From Ancylostoma caninum (taxonomy: Eukaryota > Nematoda > Chromadorea > Rhabditida > Ancylostomatidae), in NCBI GenBank assembly GCA_037903475.1, contig JBAJFG010000362.1, positions 1,984,001 to 2,048,000 on the forward strand: a DNA stretch of 64,000 nt, given 5' to 3'. The position numbers were made by a program, and so were the translations under genes. Shown here piece by piece: positions 48,551 through 59,469 of the stretch. The notes below the pieces were generated by a model. The model made no database searches and was not told the origin of the DNA. It saw only the letters and a program-made list of their open reading frames with translations. Each line of letters starts with the position of its first letter. Positions within the stretch are counted from its first letter, which is position 1.

Positions 48551-48559
48551 CTGTACAGC
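48551..48559 (-). promoter_or_regulatory. Probable trans-splice acceptor of the coiled-coil gene
   Basis: On the minus strand gctgtacag directly abuts the ATG, the usual position for addition of a spliced leader in nematodes. Confidence 0.6.
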
Positions 48560-48762
48560 TACAAATTACAGGAATAGTATGGTGTATATCAAACTAGAAT
48601 ACAACATAGAACTACAGAAGCAAAGTGAATAAAAACTCTTCAACACCAGGCACAAACTTTCTTCTGCTCTGTAATATTGAAGTGACTGCACCAGGCATTT
48701 TGCAATCAGTATTGATATAGAGCAATCACTCATCAATGCATCACATTAAGATATAAAAACAG

Positions 48763-48768
48763 ATTTAT
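48763..48768 (-). terminator. AATAAA polyadenylation signal of the CoREST gene
   Basis: Minus-strand AATAAA about 350 bp after the CoREST stop codon and 213 bp before the next start codon. Confidence 0.6.
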
Positions 48769-49114
48769 TTACCATACTTCACCATGTAGTGATACGATCC
48801 AACTACATTTGACGGATTTCCATGATAAAAAAAAAGAATTGAACTGTACGTTCATGAAGAAATTGAAAGAAATATAGTAGGAACAGAAAAAAACGCCAGT
48901 ACCACAAAGCCAGTAATAAATAGAAACGGAAAAAAAGGAATTTCATATGACAAAAGATAGGCAAGATTGCTCGCAAAATGCTGAAAAATTATGTTAAAAA
49001 AACGAGAGAGGATAGATTGGTCAAAACAGACAAAGTCTTATCTCGTAAACAAAAAACCATGCTAATTTTACATAACAGATCATTACTAAGCCGGAGTCAA
49101 CACTGCACCTTTAA

Positions 49115-52100
49115 TTAATCCAAGTTCACAACCTCTACTGCTCTCGACGTCTCAACGCTCAGCTCCTTTTCCACATCGAAAGAGTTGATCAATTCCGTTT
49201 CTTTTTCAGCTTCTTTTTCAAGCAACTATAGAAGTAAATGAAAGAACTAACAAATGACACGTCATTCACTCACAGGTAACAATTTACTCACCTTATCAAT
49301 ATCCGCTTTCATATCCGTGTAAAAACTTTTCACTTTATCAGAAGTTTTCGTACCAAGTACCTCGGCAACCGCATCAAAATCCCTTCCATAGCGTAGAAGA
49401 CCTGAAGAAGAAGATGGATAATGAAAAAAAGCCCAAACATTCAAAAAAAAAACTTCTCGGGAAAGGTTGAGAATGTAGGAAAAACGTACAATGAAAGGCG
49501 ATAATCCGCTCCTCTTCCGTCCATGTATGACTTCCTCGCACTCTATCACGGCGAGAACTACCCTCTTCGTCTCTTCGATCTTCCTTGGATACAAGATACC
49601 TGCAATTTTAATGATTTTCAGTAAAAGCAGACAATTTTACAATGCTTAGACCACCTGTATGAATCCAAGCCACTCATGAGTCCTTCAGCTCGCTGCGCTT
49701 TCAGAGAACATTCGAGGCGAACAGCTCTCGAGCGAACCTTTGTTAACTCACGCATAGCAGCTCTGGAATCAAAAACATAGCAGCGTACCGTACCCGATTT
49801 ATAAACTTCAAAACATACTTGGTTTCTTCGTGACACTTGGTTTTTGGAGACTGAACAACTTGAACAGGTTCGTTGTCATTACCATTTACTTCAACATACT
49901 GAGCCATTTCAGCGAAGTCATGAGCGATGTCTTGCATGTCTGAAACTTATAAGCTAGCGTAGTGAATAGAAGCTCTGTGGCAATACTCACCTTCAGGACA
50001 CTTGCGCACTTTCCTCTGACGGAATTCACTAATCGCCGAAGTATAATTGCATGGGCGATGTTTGCGCATTAACCTGGAATTTAAAAAGAAATTGTAGTTA
50101 AAAAGTTGTTCCACCTTGAAGGACTATCGCTCGTATCCCAGGATATCTTACTTGTAGTACATTCGGCAGACATAGCAGAGTTTCACTTCATCAATAGGAT
50201 GCAACGTATGGCAATCCTCACCACAGTTGTCGCAAAGACCGTCTTCGTAGTCAAGCTCGTCATCAGATCTACAAATAACTGACTCAGTTTCACTGCCTCT
50301 GTTACATAGATTTTCGACTAATTTTCTTTTTAGAATGCTGCCATTTTCTAGAGGTTCCTAGCAATAGTGAGCTTACAAACCGTCGATTCCTGTAACCACT
50401 GATTGCAAACTTCTCGTTTGTCTGTGGTAAAAAAAAAACCAATATATCATCCACAGTGCTTGTGAAACAGAAATGGAAAGTGAATCCGAGCGATGGGCGA
50501 TGGCGCGCTTGGCGGATCGGATAAATATACCAGTTGCAGATAATTTCAATTTTTCTGGAACACCGGATTCAACTGTTCCATACTCTCTAGTTTCATAAAC
50601 ATCTCAAAATGAGTAATACAACATCGATACTAATAATTAAGATAGCCCCATGATACAGCCAACACTGATACGGCTGTCATATAAAAGAGGTCGGTTGGGT
50701 GGGTGGATTTCATTTCCAAACCAACCTCTCACATTTCGACCAGTTTCTCACATCACTCACGTTACCACAGCTAACCATTACAGTCGGCTTATGACTGACA
50801 TTCATACACCGGCTTCTAACCCCATTCCCAGCGAAGAATCCGAAAAAACCTCAATAACTCGAGGTTCGGAAATGCAACGAGAATGCTCCTCTTGTCACCT
50901 TTCTATCGTATCCAGTTTAGACGCAAACAATTCCAGGTAATCATCTGAGAAAACTTCTAATAGGTCTGGAAACTAAACGCATTTCCAGATACAAATTAAA
51001 ACCTGGTGAAAATATGTTCGATTTCGAAGGATCAACAGCGTCCACTCAGCATCTGTCTTCTTTTTTGCACCTACTTAGTGCTTCTAACGTTTATCGGATG
51101 TTTTTCGCCTACACACAAGTGATGCAGGTGCATGTGCAGAGTTTCAGCACTCAGAGAAAGATGTGCGGAAAATCAGTTTTAGCATGACACTCACCGATGT
51201 TGCACAAGTTACCATAAGTACGGTAATCAGAATAGGTTCAGCGACATTCCTTGCATAGAAGAAACAAGAGTACATGTAAAGTAAGTGCAAATATCAAGAC
51301 CTGAATCCTACTAGATCAGGAGGCTGTATGGAGGCTTCTTCTCAACTACTTCTCATTCCAGACACGCCACTGAAGACCACGATTACATCCACGCAAATTG
51401 GGTTGATGGCTATCGAGAACCGAAGAAGTTCATTCTGACGCAGGCACCCCTTGGCCAAACTGTTAACCAGTTCTGGAACATGATCTGGCAGGAAAAATGC
51501 TTGGTTGTGGTGTCCATGATACAGATGTTTGATATCAATGGAGCAGAGGTCTGTTTCATACACTAATTGCCTCAGCAGATAGATGACATCTTGTTCCAGT
51601 GGTCAATTCCCTACATCCCCAAGAAAACAGGAGAAGAACGTGATGCTGGCAACATCAAGCTAATACACTGTGGGACCCGGTGTGTTCGACGAACTTACGA
51701 CGCCACGCTTATTAAGGTTCGGTGGTTTTCGCTTTATTTCACAACGAAACAGGAAATTCTGAAGTGAATAGTGCGGAACACTACCACAAGGATACCTGAA
51801 TGAGATAAAATTTTGAAAACCCAAGCTAACGACGATTTCTAAGAACGATTATTGCAGGCAATACGCAACGGCTCCGAGCGGCGGTTACTACACCTTTGTT
51901 ACTTTGCCTGGGGACATCGAGGAACACCGCGGAATCCAACAGAAATGCTCAATTTCGTTGCTGATCTCAACTACAATAGAGAATTACTCGTCAAAGAAGC
52001 TGTCGCAGCTGGATGGCTAAAACCTAATGAAAAGTGGATTCGATTCTTTTAGCCTAAGCCTGAAAGAACACTGCGAATTCCTTGATTTTCAGTACCCCTA

Positions 52101-55100
52101 TCGTCGCACACTGTATCACTGGTGCTGCCCGAAGTGCAACTCTGGTAGCTTTGGATATATGCTTAAGGAAGCTCGACGATACAGCGAACAGACCCTGTGG
52201 TCCCATGGCAGACGTCGAAGATGTTGTGATGCGCATCAGAACTCAGCGAGCAATGGCTGTACAGGTAAAGATGGCCAGGAAATATTAGAGTTAACTCGTA
52301 AACTTCGAGGTACAGATGAAGATCTGACTAATGCTTCGTTCCAGAAAGCCGAAATGTATCTCTTTCTTCACCTAGCCGTGTTTGAGTATGCTGTTCGACA
52401 GCGTTATATCTCAGAAGAGACCTACAGTGAGGTCGACGTAGGAGGATTCTTTTATGAACCACGGCAGCAAGACCAAGAAGAATCAGGAACTGAGTCTCAG
52501 AGCACTAGTAGAACCACCGGAAGCAGTGAAAGCCATGATAGAGCGTCAAAGCAGAGCCAGCAGCTCGAAAAACAATCAACGCAGAAGAAGTAGGAAAAAC
52601 GATGCTGGCGAATATCCAACAAATTTCAAATAGTTTACTGTAGCATTTTAAATAGCTTGTATTCATTCAGTTTCAAATATCCGTCAAAAGTCTCTGCCTC
52701 AATGCTAACTAATAAAGGGCATTAGAGTTAATTGTATGGAGAATGCAGCCATTAAATATAAAAACGCCTTCACGTCTGTACCTGACAAGGGTTAGCTACT
52801 AGACAGATGCACAGATTCCTTTTGTGTGGAATAGAAAAACATAGAAGCGGTAGTATATCGTAGGAAAAGAAAACAGGGTAGTGTCTTTACGTCTATCAAA
52901 TTCACCCAATGCTTCCCGCTCTTCAGTGTCATAAATACGATACGCTAATGATAAAACAGTGCCGCCACTCCCTCTTCCCTCACTGTGTGCCAGAACAAGA
53001 ATCCCATCCCACAATCCGAATCCACATAAAAGGACAATCTAGACTGAATGCATGCGTCAATGCGGTGTCATATGGACATATCAATTTAAATATTTTTCTT
53101 AAAGGCTTGTCAACACCGCATGTCCACCATGAACGAGATAGAAAGTTCTCAGTGAAACCAACGCGCGCCTCTTGCTCTACGTTTGGTTTTGCTGCATAGA
53201 GGTCATTTCGGTCTGACCATCACCGTAGAGGTGTACGGGAGATGAGCGCACGCAACTAGTTATAAATTGCACTATAAGTAGCGCCCTTCACTAGGATATT
53301 TGATCTCAAGTATGTGTTCGTATCCCTCCTCCGTCATACTCCAATATAATTCATTTGAAAATCGATCCAATTATAAGCTGCTGTTACGAGACAAAAGAAA
53401 GGAGAGCAAGAGTAAGCAGGAATGAAGAAAGAAGAAAAGGGAAATTCCTCAGTTCATGAGGGCATTTTCCGCCAAAAATGGTGACAAAACTTGTGAGAAC
53501 GAACCCCTCTTCCTCGTCTGAATCGTCAGCTATTCTGCTATCAAACAAGCTCTTGTAGTCGGTGTCCTTCTTGGTGTTGTAGTAAAACTGAATAATCGAT
53601 GCCATCGAACGATGCGGCATCTGAAATCAAGCGCCATATAAAGTTGCAGGCAAATACGTCCGATGCATCGGATGCAGAAAAGCAGAACAAATTTAGAAAA
53701 ATGGAAAATAACGAAAGAATGGAAAGCTCAGACATACCGTCTGACGAATCTTGTCGAATCTCTTCCCGAACATATGAAAAGCTTGTTTGAATAGCGTGCG
53801 ATCATCCTCGCACCATTCCTCAGTTATAAGACGGCGTCTCTTCACTTTCTCTCGCGCAACATCAAAGTCAAAATTGGATTTTTGCAAAATATACAAGGCC
53901 TAAAAACGCAATACCATAAAAAGAACCTTAGTGCCAGGGTAGTAAAAATGCGAAACCAGAAAGACAAGACGGTCATAGTCCAACATTTGCGAAAAAATTC
54001 TATTGTTTCATTGTTCAACACAATTCGGGAAATGTTCCAGAATTGCATCGACGTGCGTTTAAATAATGGTTTTGTGTTCCATCAACTCACTCTATCATAA
54101 GTAAGCTTGTAGACACCTATCGCATCCTCACAATAGTCCATGAGCTTTGTTTCGTCCAAATCACCTGGTGGACGCCACATGACCTTCAAAAAACTACTTG
54201 AACTTCAAAGCAACGACTGCAACTCCGAATTGAAGTGATAGAGGAAGCTGACGTGCTCACATATTCTCTTTCACATTCCTCTTCCGATAACCGTGGAAGA
54301 AGCTGATCATCTTTGTGTGAGTCATCAACACGTGCTTGGAAATCGTCACCAACGTTTATTTTACGGTCCGCACTACTCAACATCGCTGGAATAATTGAAG
54401 TCTTGAAATGTTTTACATCTGCGAACCAGAAAAAAAAGATGTTAAGAAAACTCCTTGACAATAAACTGAAAATTTATTCATTATGTGAAAGTATGGTATT
54501 AAAATGTGAAAGGATGGTATGAAAACCACCTTTGTGATCACTTTCCATGTCGTCGTCTTTCTCATCATCGTCTACCTCGTCATCTGTTTCATTTCGCCTT
54601 ATACGCGAACGCCTTGCACGTTTTGTTGGCGTCTTCTACAAAAAAAAGCAGGATAGTAAACAATTTCGAAACATATTGAATCTAATGGATTAGAAATGGC
54701 ACCTTAGGTGTGGATTCACCGCTAACTGGCTTCGGCTTTTCATCTGTGTCTGTGTGTTGCGCATCATTTGAAGTTTCCTCCTTAATCTCGTGGCTCGAAT
54801 GAGGAGGGCTCTTAAACATTTGAACATGAGAACAGGTTGAGCAAGTGATAAGCTTTAAAAAAAGGAGAAATTAGCAATATTTGTTCCAATGAAGAACAAA
54901 GCACCAGGATAGAATAAATAACAATAGCAGATAGATGGAATACTTACAAAACTGGTGAGAAAACGAGAAAAAAACACATGAAAAAAAAAAACGAGCGATC
55001 ACTAGGTAGATAAGAAATGGTAAATCGAAAGTAGAAGACTGGAAAAAAAACAGATGAATAATATTAAAAAACAACAAAAAATGAATGTAATAAGTAACTG

Positions 55101-55663
55101 CAAAAAAATACAACTCGACGACCAACAGGTACAAAAAACACATAAGAAGAGGTGAAAAAAAAAACAAAAGAAAAGAATGGAATAAGAAGAGTAAGAATTG
55201 GAGGAAGAACTGAGAAAATTGGTAGGTAGGAGTGCGCAGCAACACAAGTGACTAACGATTAGAGAAGAAGAGAAGTGGATGCGTAAGGTCATAGGAGGAC
55301 TGAATGTAATATGTCAATCTGGAAACATCAACTATAGAACATCCAGCAAGGAAAAGTTTTAAAGTAGTGCTCAACATTACAATTTTTGAAATTTGATAAA
55401 TTTTGGCAGTACGTTCGAGGAAATTCAATGCCGTCTAAACTCGGCGAAAATGGCATTCAAAAAAAAAACTTAAACTGGAAACATACTCCTTCAGAATGCG
55501 CATCCGAGTGCAATTCAGATGGTGGGTTTGATGGTGCATCTATCTCCATTTCATGATCCAATATGGATTCGTCTATCTCCTCATCAGCTGCTAGGTTCGC
55601 TCCCTCCACCGGTTCATCCAGAATCGACTCATCAACCTCTTCTTCCTTTGGATCAGATGACAT
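49115..55663 (-). CDS. rcor-1: CoREST-type transcriptional co-repressor (RCOR/SPR-1)
   Basis: Scaffold of a nuclear LSD1/HDAC complex that represses transcription. Fourteen exons join in frame to 573 codons: 55663-55487, 54852-54703, 54635-54530, 54418-54261, 54183-54091, 53899-53738, 53620-53505, 50268-50152, 50073-49991, 49939-49819, 49762-49655, 49599-49490, 49401-49292, 49225-49115. Acidic N-terminus with twin VDESILD/IDESILD. ELM2 domain about 165-235 (KINVGDDFQARV, VMWRPPGDLDETKL, ALYILQKSNFD). First SANT about 245-300 (EEWCEDDRTLFKQAF, then FDKIRQTMPHRSMASIIQFY). A Cys/His cluster about 333-370 (CDNCGEDCHTLHP, then LCYVCRMYY). A helix resembling the LSD1-binding linker about 430-463 (AMRELTKVRSRAVRLECSL, then GLDSYR). 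Second SANT about 485-535 (HTWTEEERIIAF, then RYGRDFDAVAEVLGTK). The 3.2-kb intron 7 contains a phosphatase gene on the other strand. The Cys cluster between the SANT domains is not part of the vertebrate protein as I know it. Confidence 0.94.
50789..52593 (+). CDS. Divergent tyrosine phosphatase, probable pseudophosphatase
   Basis: Nested in CoREST intron 7 on the opposite strand. Catalytic-domain exons: 51183-51280, 51362-51548, 51576-51716, 51858-52033, 52093-52264, 52345-52593. Motifs: QNRFSDIPC (Phe instead of the phosphotyrosine-loop Tyr), DYIHANWV, ILTQAPLGQTVNQFW, then YFAWGHRGTPRNP where the WPD loop should be (Trp kept, Pro-Asp replaced by Gly-His), and PIVAHCITGAARSAT in the P-loop (Cys and Arg of CX5R kept, second Gly changed to Ala). 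The Q-loop region reads RTQRAMAVQKAEMY. A hydrophilic tail of about 45 residues follows. Loss of the general-acid Asp predicts little or no turnover, though substrate binding may persist. Upstream exons 50789-50936 and 50990-51126 join in phase but do not match a known domain. The intron at 51549-51575 would be only 27 nt. Confidence 0.86.
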
Positions 55664-55665
55664 CA

Positions 55666-55673
55666 CTAAATAG
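55666..55673 (-). promoter_or_regulatory. Probable trans-splice acceptor of the CoREST gene
   Basis: Minus-strand ctatttag ends 2 nt before the ATG at 55663. An in-frame upstream TTG was not chosen as start for this reason. Confidence 0.5.
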
Positions 55674-57458
55674 TCAGCAGCTGAGCTCAATCATATATTG
55701 CTCTTAGGAGAGTAAAGCGTATGTGTAGCACAACACAGAATCATATACATACTTAGTTTGCAGTGAGAAACACGCAATGAAACTAGAATATGACCGTCAA
55801 GTAGAGGAGCACCCACTGTGTTTACATATGCCATCCCCTATTTCACGGCTAAGTGAACAAATTTGCTGCACTAAAATTTCCGAAGAAACGAGCTGTAATT
55901 TCACATGGAGGGCGAACGTTCAGCTCAACCAATTAGAACCCAGTCGAATTTTTAGCAAATCAGATTTCGACTCTCTCTGAATGCCAACCATATCAGGACA
56001 CATCAAGACGCGAATCACATGCTATTCTTCACGGTCATGCTAATTATGACATGGCTCCCATTGTTGCAGATTTCAGAAAAATTCTTGCCCCATTTTGACG
56101 CGATTGAGGTGAGAACGTCGTCTGTTGCAATCATGGCAGTTGTGAAAAAGAAACAGAAAAAAAAACAAGACAGCGACTCGAAAGCACAGTGCGGTCGCGT
56201 TCTTGGACGTCCCCAAGTTCGCAAATTCGTCAGCTCTACAACGCTTATTTGTAATTAGCCGTATTCGGTATAAATCTTACTGGACCATGGGCCACTATCA
56301 CATAATTTGGTCATCTTCTCAATTAAACAATCTTATCGCTGGTCAATCGTAGTGGTCCATGCATAGTCCGCCAAGTATGGTTTCAAAGCTAAACGCGCTA
56401 CTTTTGAAACAGGGGGCCCGTCACTAGTATCTTATGCTGGGTCTCCACCTAACGCGAGAATCAGCTAGGGATGAGATTCCAATCACATTCGGCATATCCA
56501 GGAAAGCTACTGTTAAATAAAACATCCACACCCCTCACTTCAAGGAATTAGTGTGAAAGCAATAAGCTCTCACACTGAAAGTAATGAGGTACCTCATTTT
56601 GCAGAGAACGTGATGATAAGAATGCATATCCGAGCTCAAATAAGGAAAGAAATTATTAAGGTATGAAGAAGTACACCACTACTCATAAACATTGTTGCTG
56701 GATAACTGCGTTACCACGTTTATTAATCGATCTCATATTGGTCGATCTCACTTTCACCGGGTAAGTGAAATCTTTCTTCACAACATATGCAAAAATAACA
56801 TACAGACTGACAAAGTGACAGTCAGTGCAACAATAATTTTGTACATACAAGAAAAATGACTGCGTTCACGGAACAATAACTCGAACTCTATGGCAAAATT
56901 CACGCTGGCAGCTCGATAAAATCTACTCATCGTTGCACAGTAGAGAACAGGGACGGAACATAGAAATCCTGACACGTAGCGAATGTTACTCGTTATTTCA
57001 CCGTCAGGCGGTCGTGCAAACGGATGATGCTCGCGTTTTCGCCACACATTGAGTTGAGGCGTAACCTTCTGAAATCATGGTGCGATGCGTAAACTTTTCC
57101 GTCCCGTCAGCGTTCATTTCGCCTATATTCATCACAGAAAGTTATATTAATTGGAGAAGCAGCTAGTTTATGTACAGACAAGTATTGAAACGAATAAGGG
57201 AGCCTCTGATCAAACGAAAATTATTACCACAACAAGGAAACGAACTTCGTAAATTAGGTCTTTGAACTGAAGACGTAATTAATTGCACTGTAGCATTGAG
57301 CGAGATAAACAAGGAGAGAAGACATCTAAGAAACAACCCCAGAGATGCTCAAGTAAGCAAAAGTCACTTTCAAACACCGAAGCAACTCCCACTGCGAGTC
57401 CACACCGCTTCTAGACATGTTCGCATTTATGCCCGTTGGTAGAGATTGTCGATGTCCT
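55674..57458. other. Intergenic region without recognised genes
   Basis: Open frames here are short and lack splice context or recognisable motifs. It separates the CoREST start from the end of the zinc-finger gene and should contain the CoREST promoter or outron. Confidence 0.5.
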
Positions 57459-59452
57459 CTAAGGCTCCAATTTGAGCTTCTAAACAAAATAAGTGAGAGA
57501 ACATAATCAAATTTTGCCTTCAATACACATCAACACTTACTGTAGGGATGCTGCCGCTTGATACTTGACTGCTCGGTTGGGCCACGCAAGATCTTTGAGT
57601 GACTTGAGAAGCAACTAACTGTGTCAAACTTCCGAAGAGATTACACCACTCATTGACCAATTCGTATTGCTCGCCTTCAATAAAGGTGCGCAAGAGTTCG
57701 CGCACTCGTGTGATGTTCTGAAAAAGCTGTTTTCTAGTGATGAAGAAAGAAAGGGAGAATTTATTACAACTCACACTTTCGAAGTTTTTGTAAGATTCCT
57801 CAGCCTTTTCTCGGGGTATAGTATCTTCCTGGTCAATAGTGAAATCGACTTCTCGTGGCTGGACAGAATCAACAACGTCGTGGGGTTGGGTGAAATTGAC
57901 GCTTTGTGGCTCAGTGAAATCCATGTCTAGTGGTTCATCTTCTAAAGTGGGCTCCCACTGTTGAAGATCACTTCCAAAAAGATTCTGGCTTTCCTGGGGA
58001 GTAGCTGTCTCATGACTGAGTAGATCGGGGCACAAAGCAGGGAGTTTTAGCTCGGCTGAAAAAGGAAGTAATAGAAAAATTTCATTCAACAGCTCCAACA
58101 TTCGCCATTAATATAAGATTTATCTTATCAAGATATGATAGGAATGATGAAATCTACCTACCTCCTTCAACAGGCCTCACCACCACATTTGTACGAGGTT
58201 CATGGCCATAGTGCCCGAAACATGCCACAACGTCCACCCTTCCATCCTTGTACAATCTAACCTAAGAAGGGCTGTGCTCAGTAATCTTTTATGAAAAGAG
58301 AAGGAATGTAGTTTGAGAAAAGAAAACCAAAAGAAAGAAAAAAAATACTTGCCCTGGCAAAGCACGGACAATTCTTGCCGTTGTCAATTGTTCTCTTCTT
58401 GTACGATCGCTTACGCTCTTTAGGAACATCTTTGGAAGTCGAAGACTTTTTGCACGTATACATTGATGAGGTCCAATTTAGGCAATCTCTTACAGATCTT
58501 TTCACCAACCTAGAAGACGTCTCTACTTGCTTCTGATCTCTCCAAACCTAAAACAGAGAAAGAACCGTTACCCAACGCATAATAGAAAACATAAGGAAAA
58601 TCACCTCAAAATCTGCCCATGAACTGAAAGATATCCGCAGTATGCTGAAGTCAGTGCTGCCGTCATTATGTTCTCTTCCACAATGCTCCGCCATTTCTAG
58701 GTGACTGTTGAAAGCCTCGTCACATCCAGGACATTTTATCCAAAGAGTTGGCTTCTTCACACCTGGTGTTGCATTTGGGTTCTTATGCGCAATCTATAAT
58801 CTTGTTTCTGAGGGGATTTCTCAAAAATGATAGGGCACAAGAAGAATAATGTAAGGATAATAGGATAATGATATAGGATAACGATCCTTGTTTCACCTCA
58901 ATTTACGGCACACCTTGCTGTGTATTGAAATAAATAAATAAATAAATAAAATTCTGAGACACTAAGCAACACCAGTAGAGGAATACTCCACTGTTTTCGC
59001 GGCTAACTTACAGCCGATCCAGGTAGTTCTCACTTATTTTCCGACCCACCTGTACGATTATCAAAAATAACATCTGTTTCATTTGTTAGCATTTTCGCAT
59101 ATCAGTAATGCGAAAATAATAAAAATGTATGAAGCCCGGATGAAAGAATAGAAAGAATATGTAAATTGAAAATAAAAAGAATACTTTGAATCATAGAAAA
59201 CGAGATAGTAAGATTTCCAACCCTTTTATGTTTCCTCAGACCGCTGTCTGAAAAGAAGACCTTCTTGCAAACGGGACATTCCAGTTCCTTCTGCCCTTGG
59301 TTTTTCGCCTTCTTGATAGCAATTTGGACTGTTTCAACGTAGTCATCGGTGCACTTGTGTACACTTCGCAGATGAACATATAGGCCTTTGAGGGTATACG
59401 GACCTCGGTCACAAATACAGCACTTCGCTTTTGTGTACACACATCTTCCCAT
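57459..59452 (-). CDS. C2H2 zinc-finger protein with WRKY/FLYWCH-like domain
   Basis: Exons: 59452-59222, 58793-58605, 58547-58353, 58261-58162, then about 58057-57776, 57718-57540 and 57480-57459. Start MGRCVYTKAKCCICD with fingers CCICDRGPYTLKGLYVHLRS-VH and CPVCKKVFFSDSGLRKHKR in exon 1, and CPGCDEAFNSHLEMAEHCGR-EH in exon 2. Exons 2-4 add SFSSWADFEVWRD, then DCLNWTSSMYTCKKS, CPCFAR and VVACFGHYGHEP. This C...C...CxC...HxxH layout resembles the WRKY-GCM1/FLYWCH class of DNA-binding folds often derived from Mutator-type transposases. The C-terminal part is acidic (DFTEPQSVNFTQP repeats) with a helical segment (ITRVRELLRTFIEGEQYELV). Probably a nuclear DNA-binding protein. The intron after CPCFAR uses a GC donor (AGG|GCAAGT). 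The family name is inference. Confidence 0.78.
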
Positions 59453-59456
59453 TTAC

Positions 59457-59465
59457 CTGAAACTC
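59457..59465 (-). promoter_or_regulatory. Probable trans-splice acceptor of the zinc-finger gene
   Basis: Minus-strand gagtttcag ends 4 nt before the ATG at 59452. Confidence 0.5.
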
Positions 59466-59469
59466 GTCA

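Noticed and set aside
52027..52360. A separate open frame upstream of the last phosphatase exon
   Set aside because: Its first part is the wrong frame across two introns; only the part from 52345 is the real last exon.
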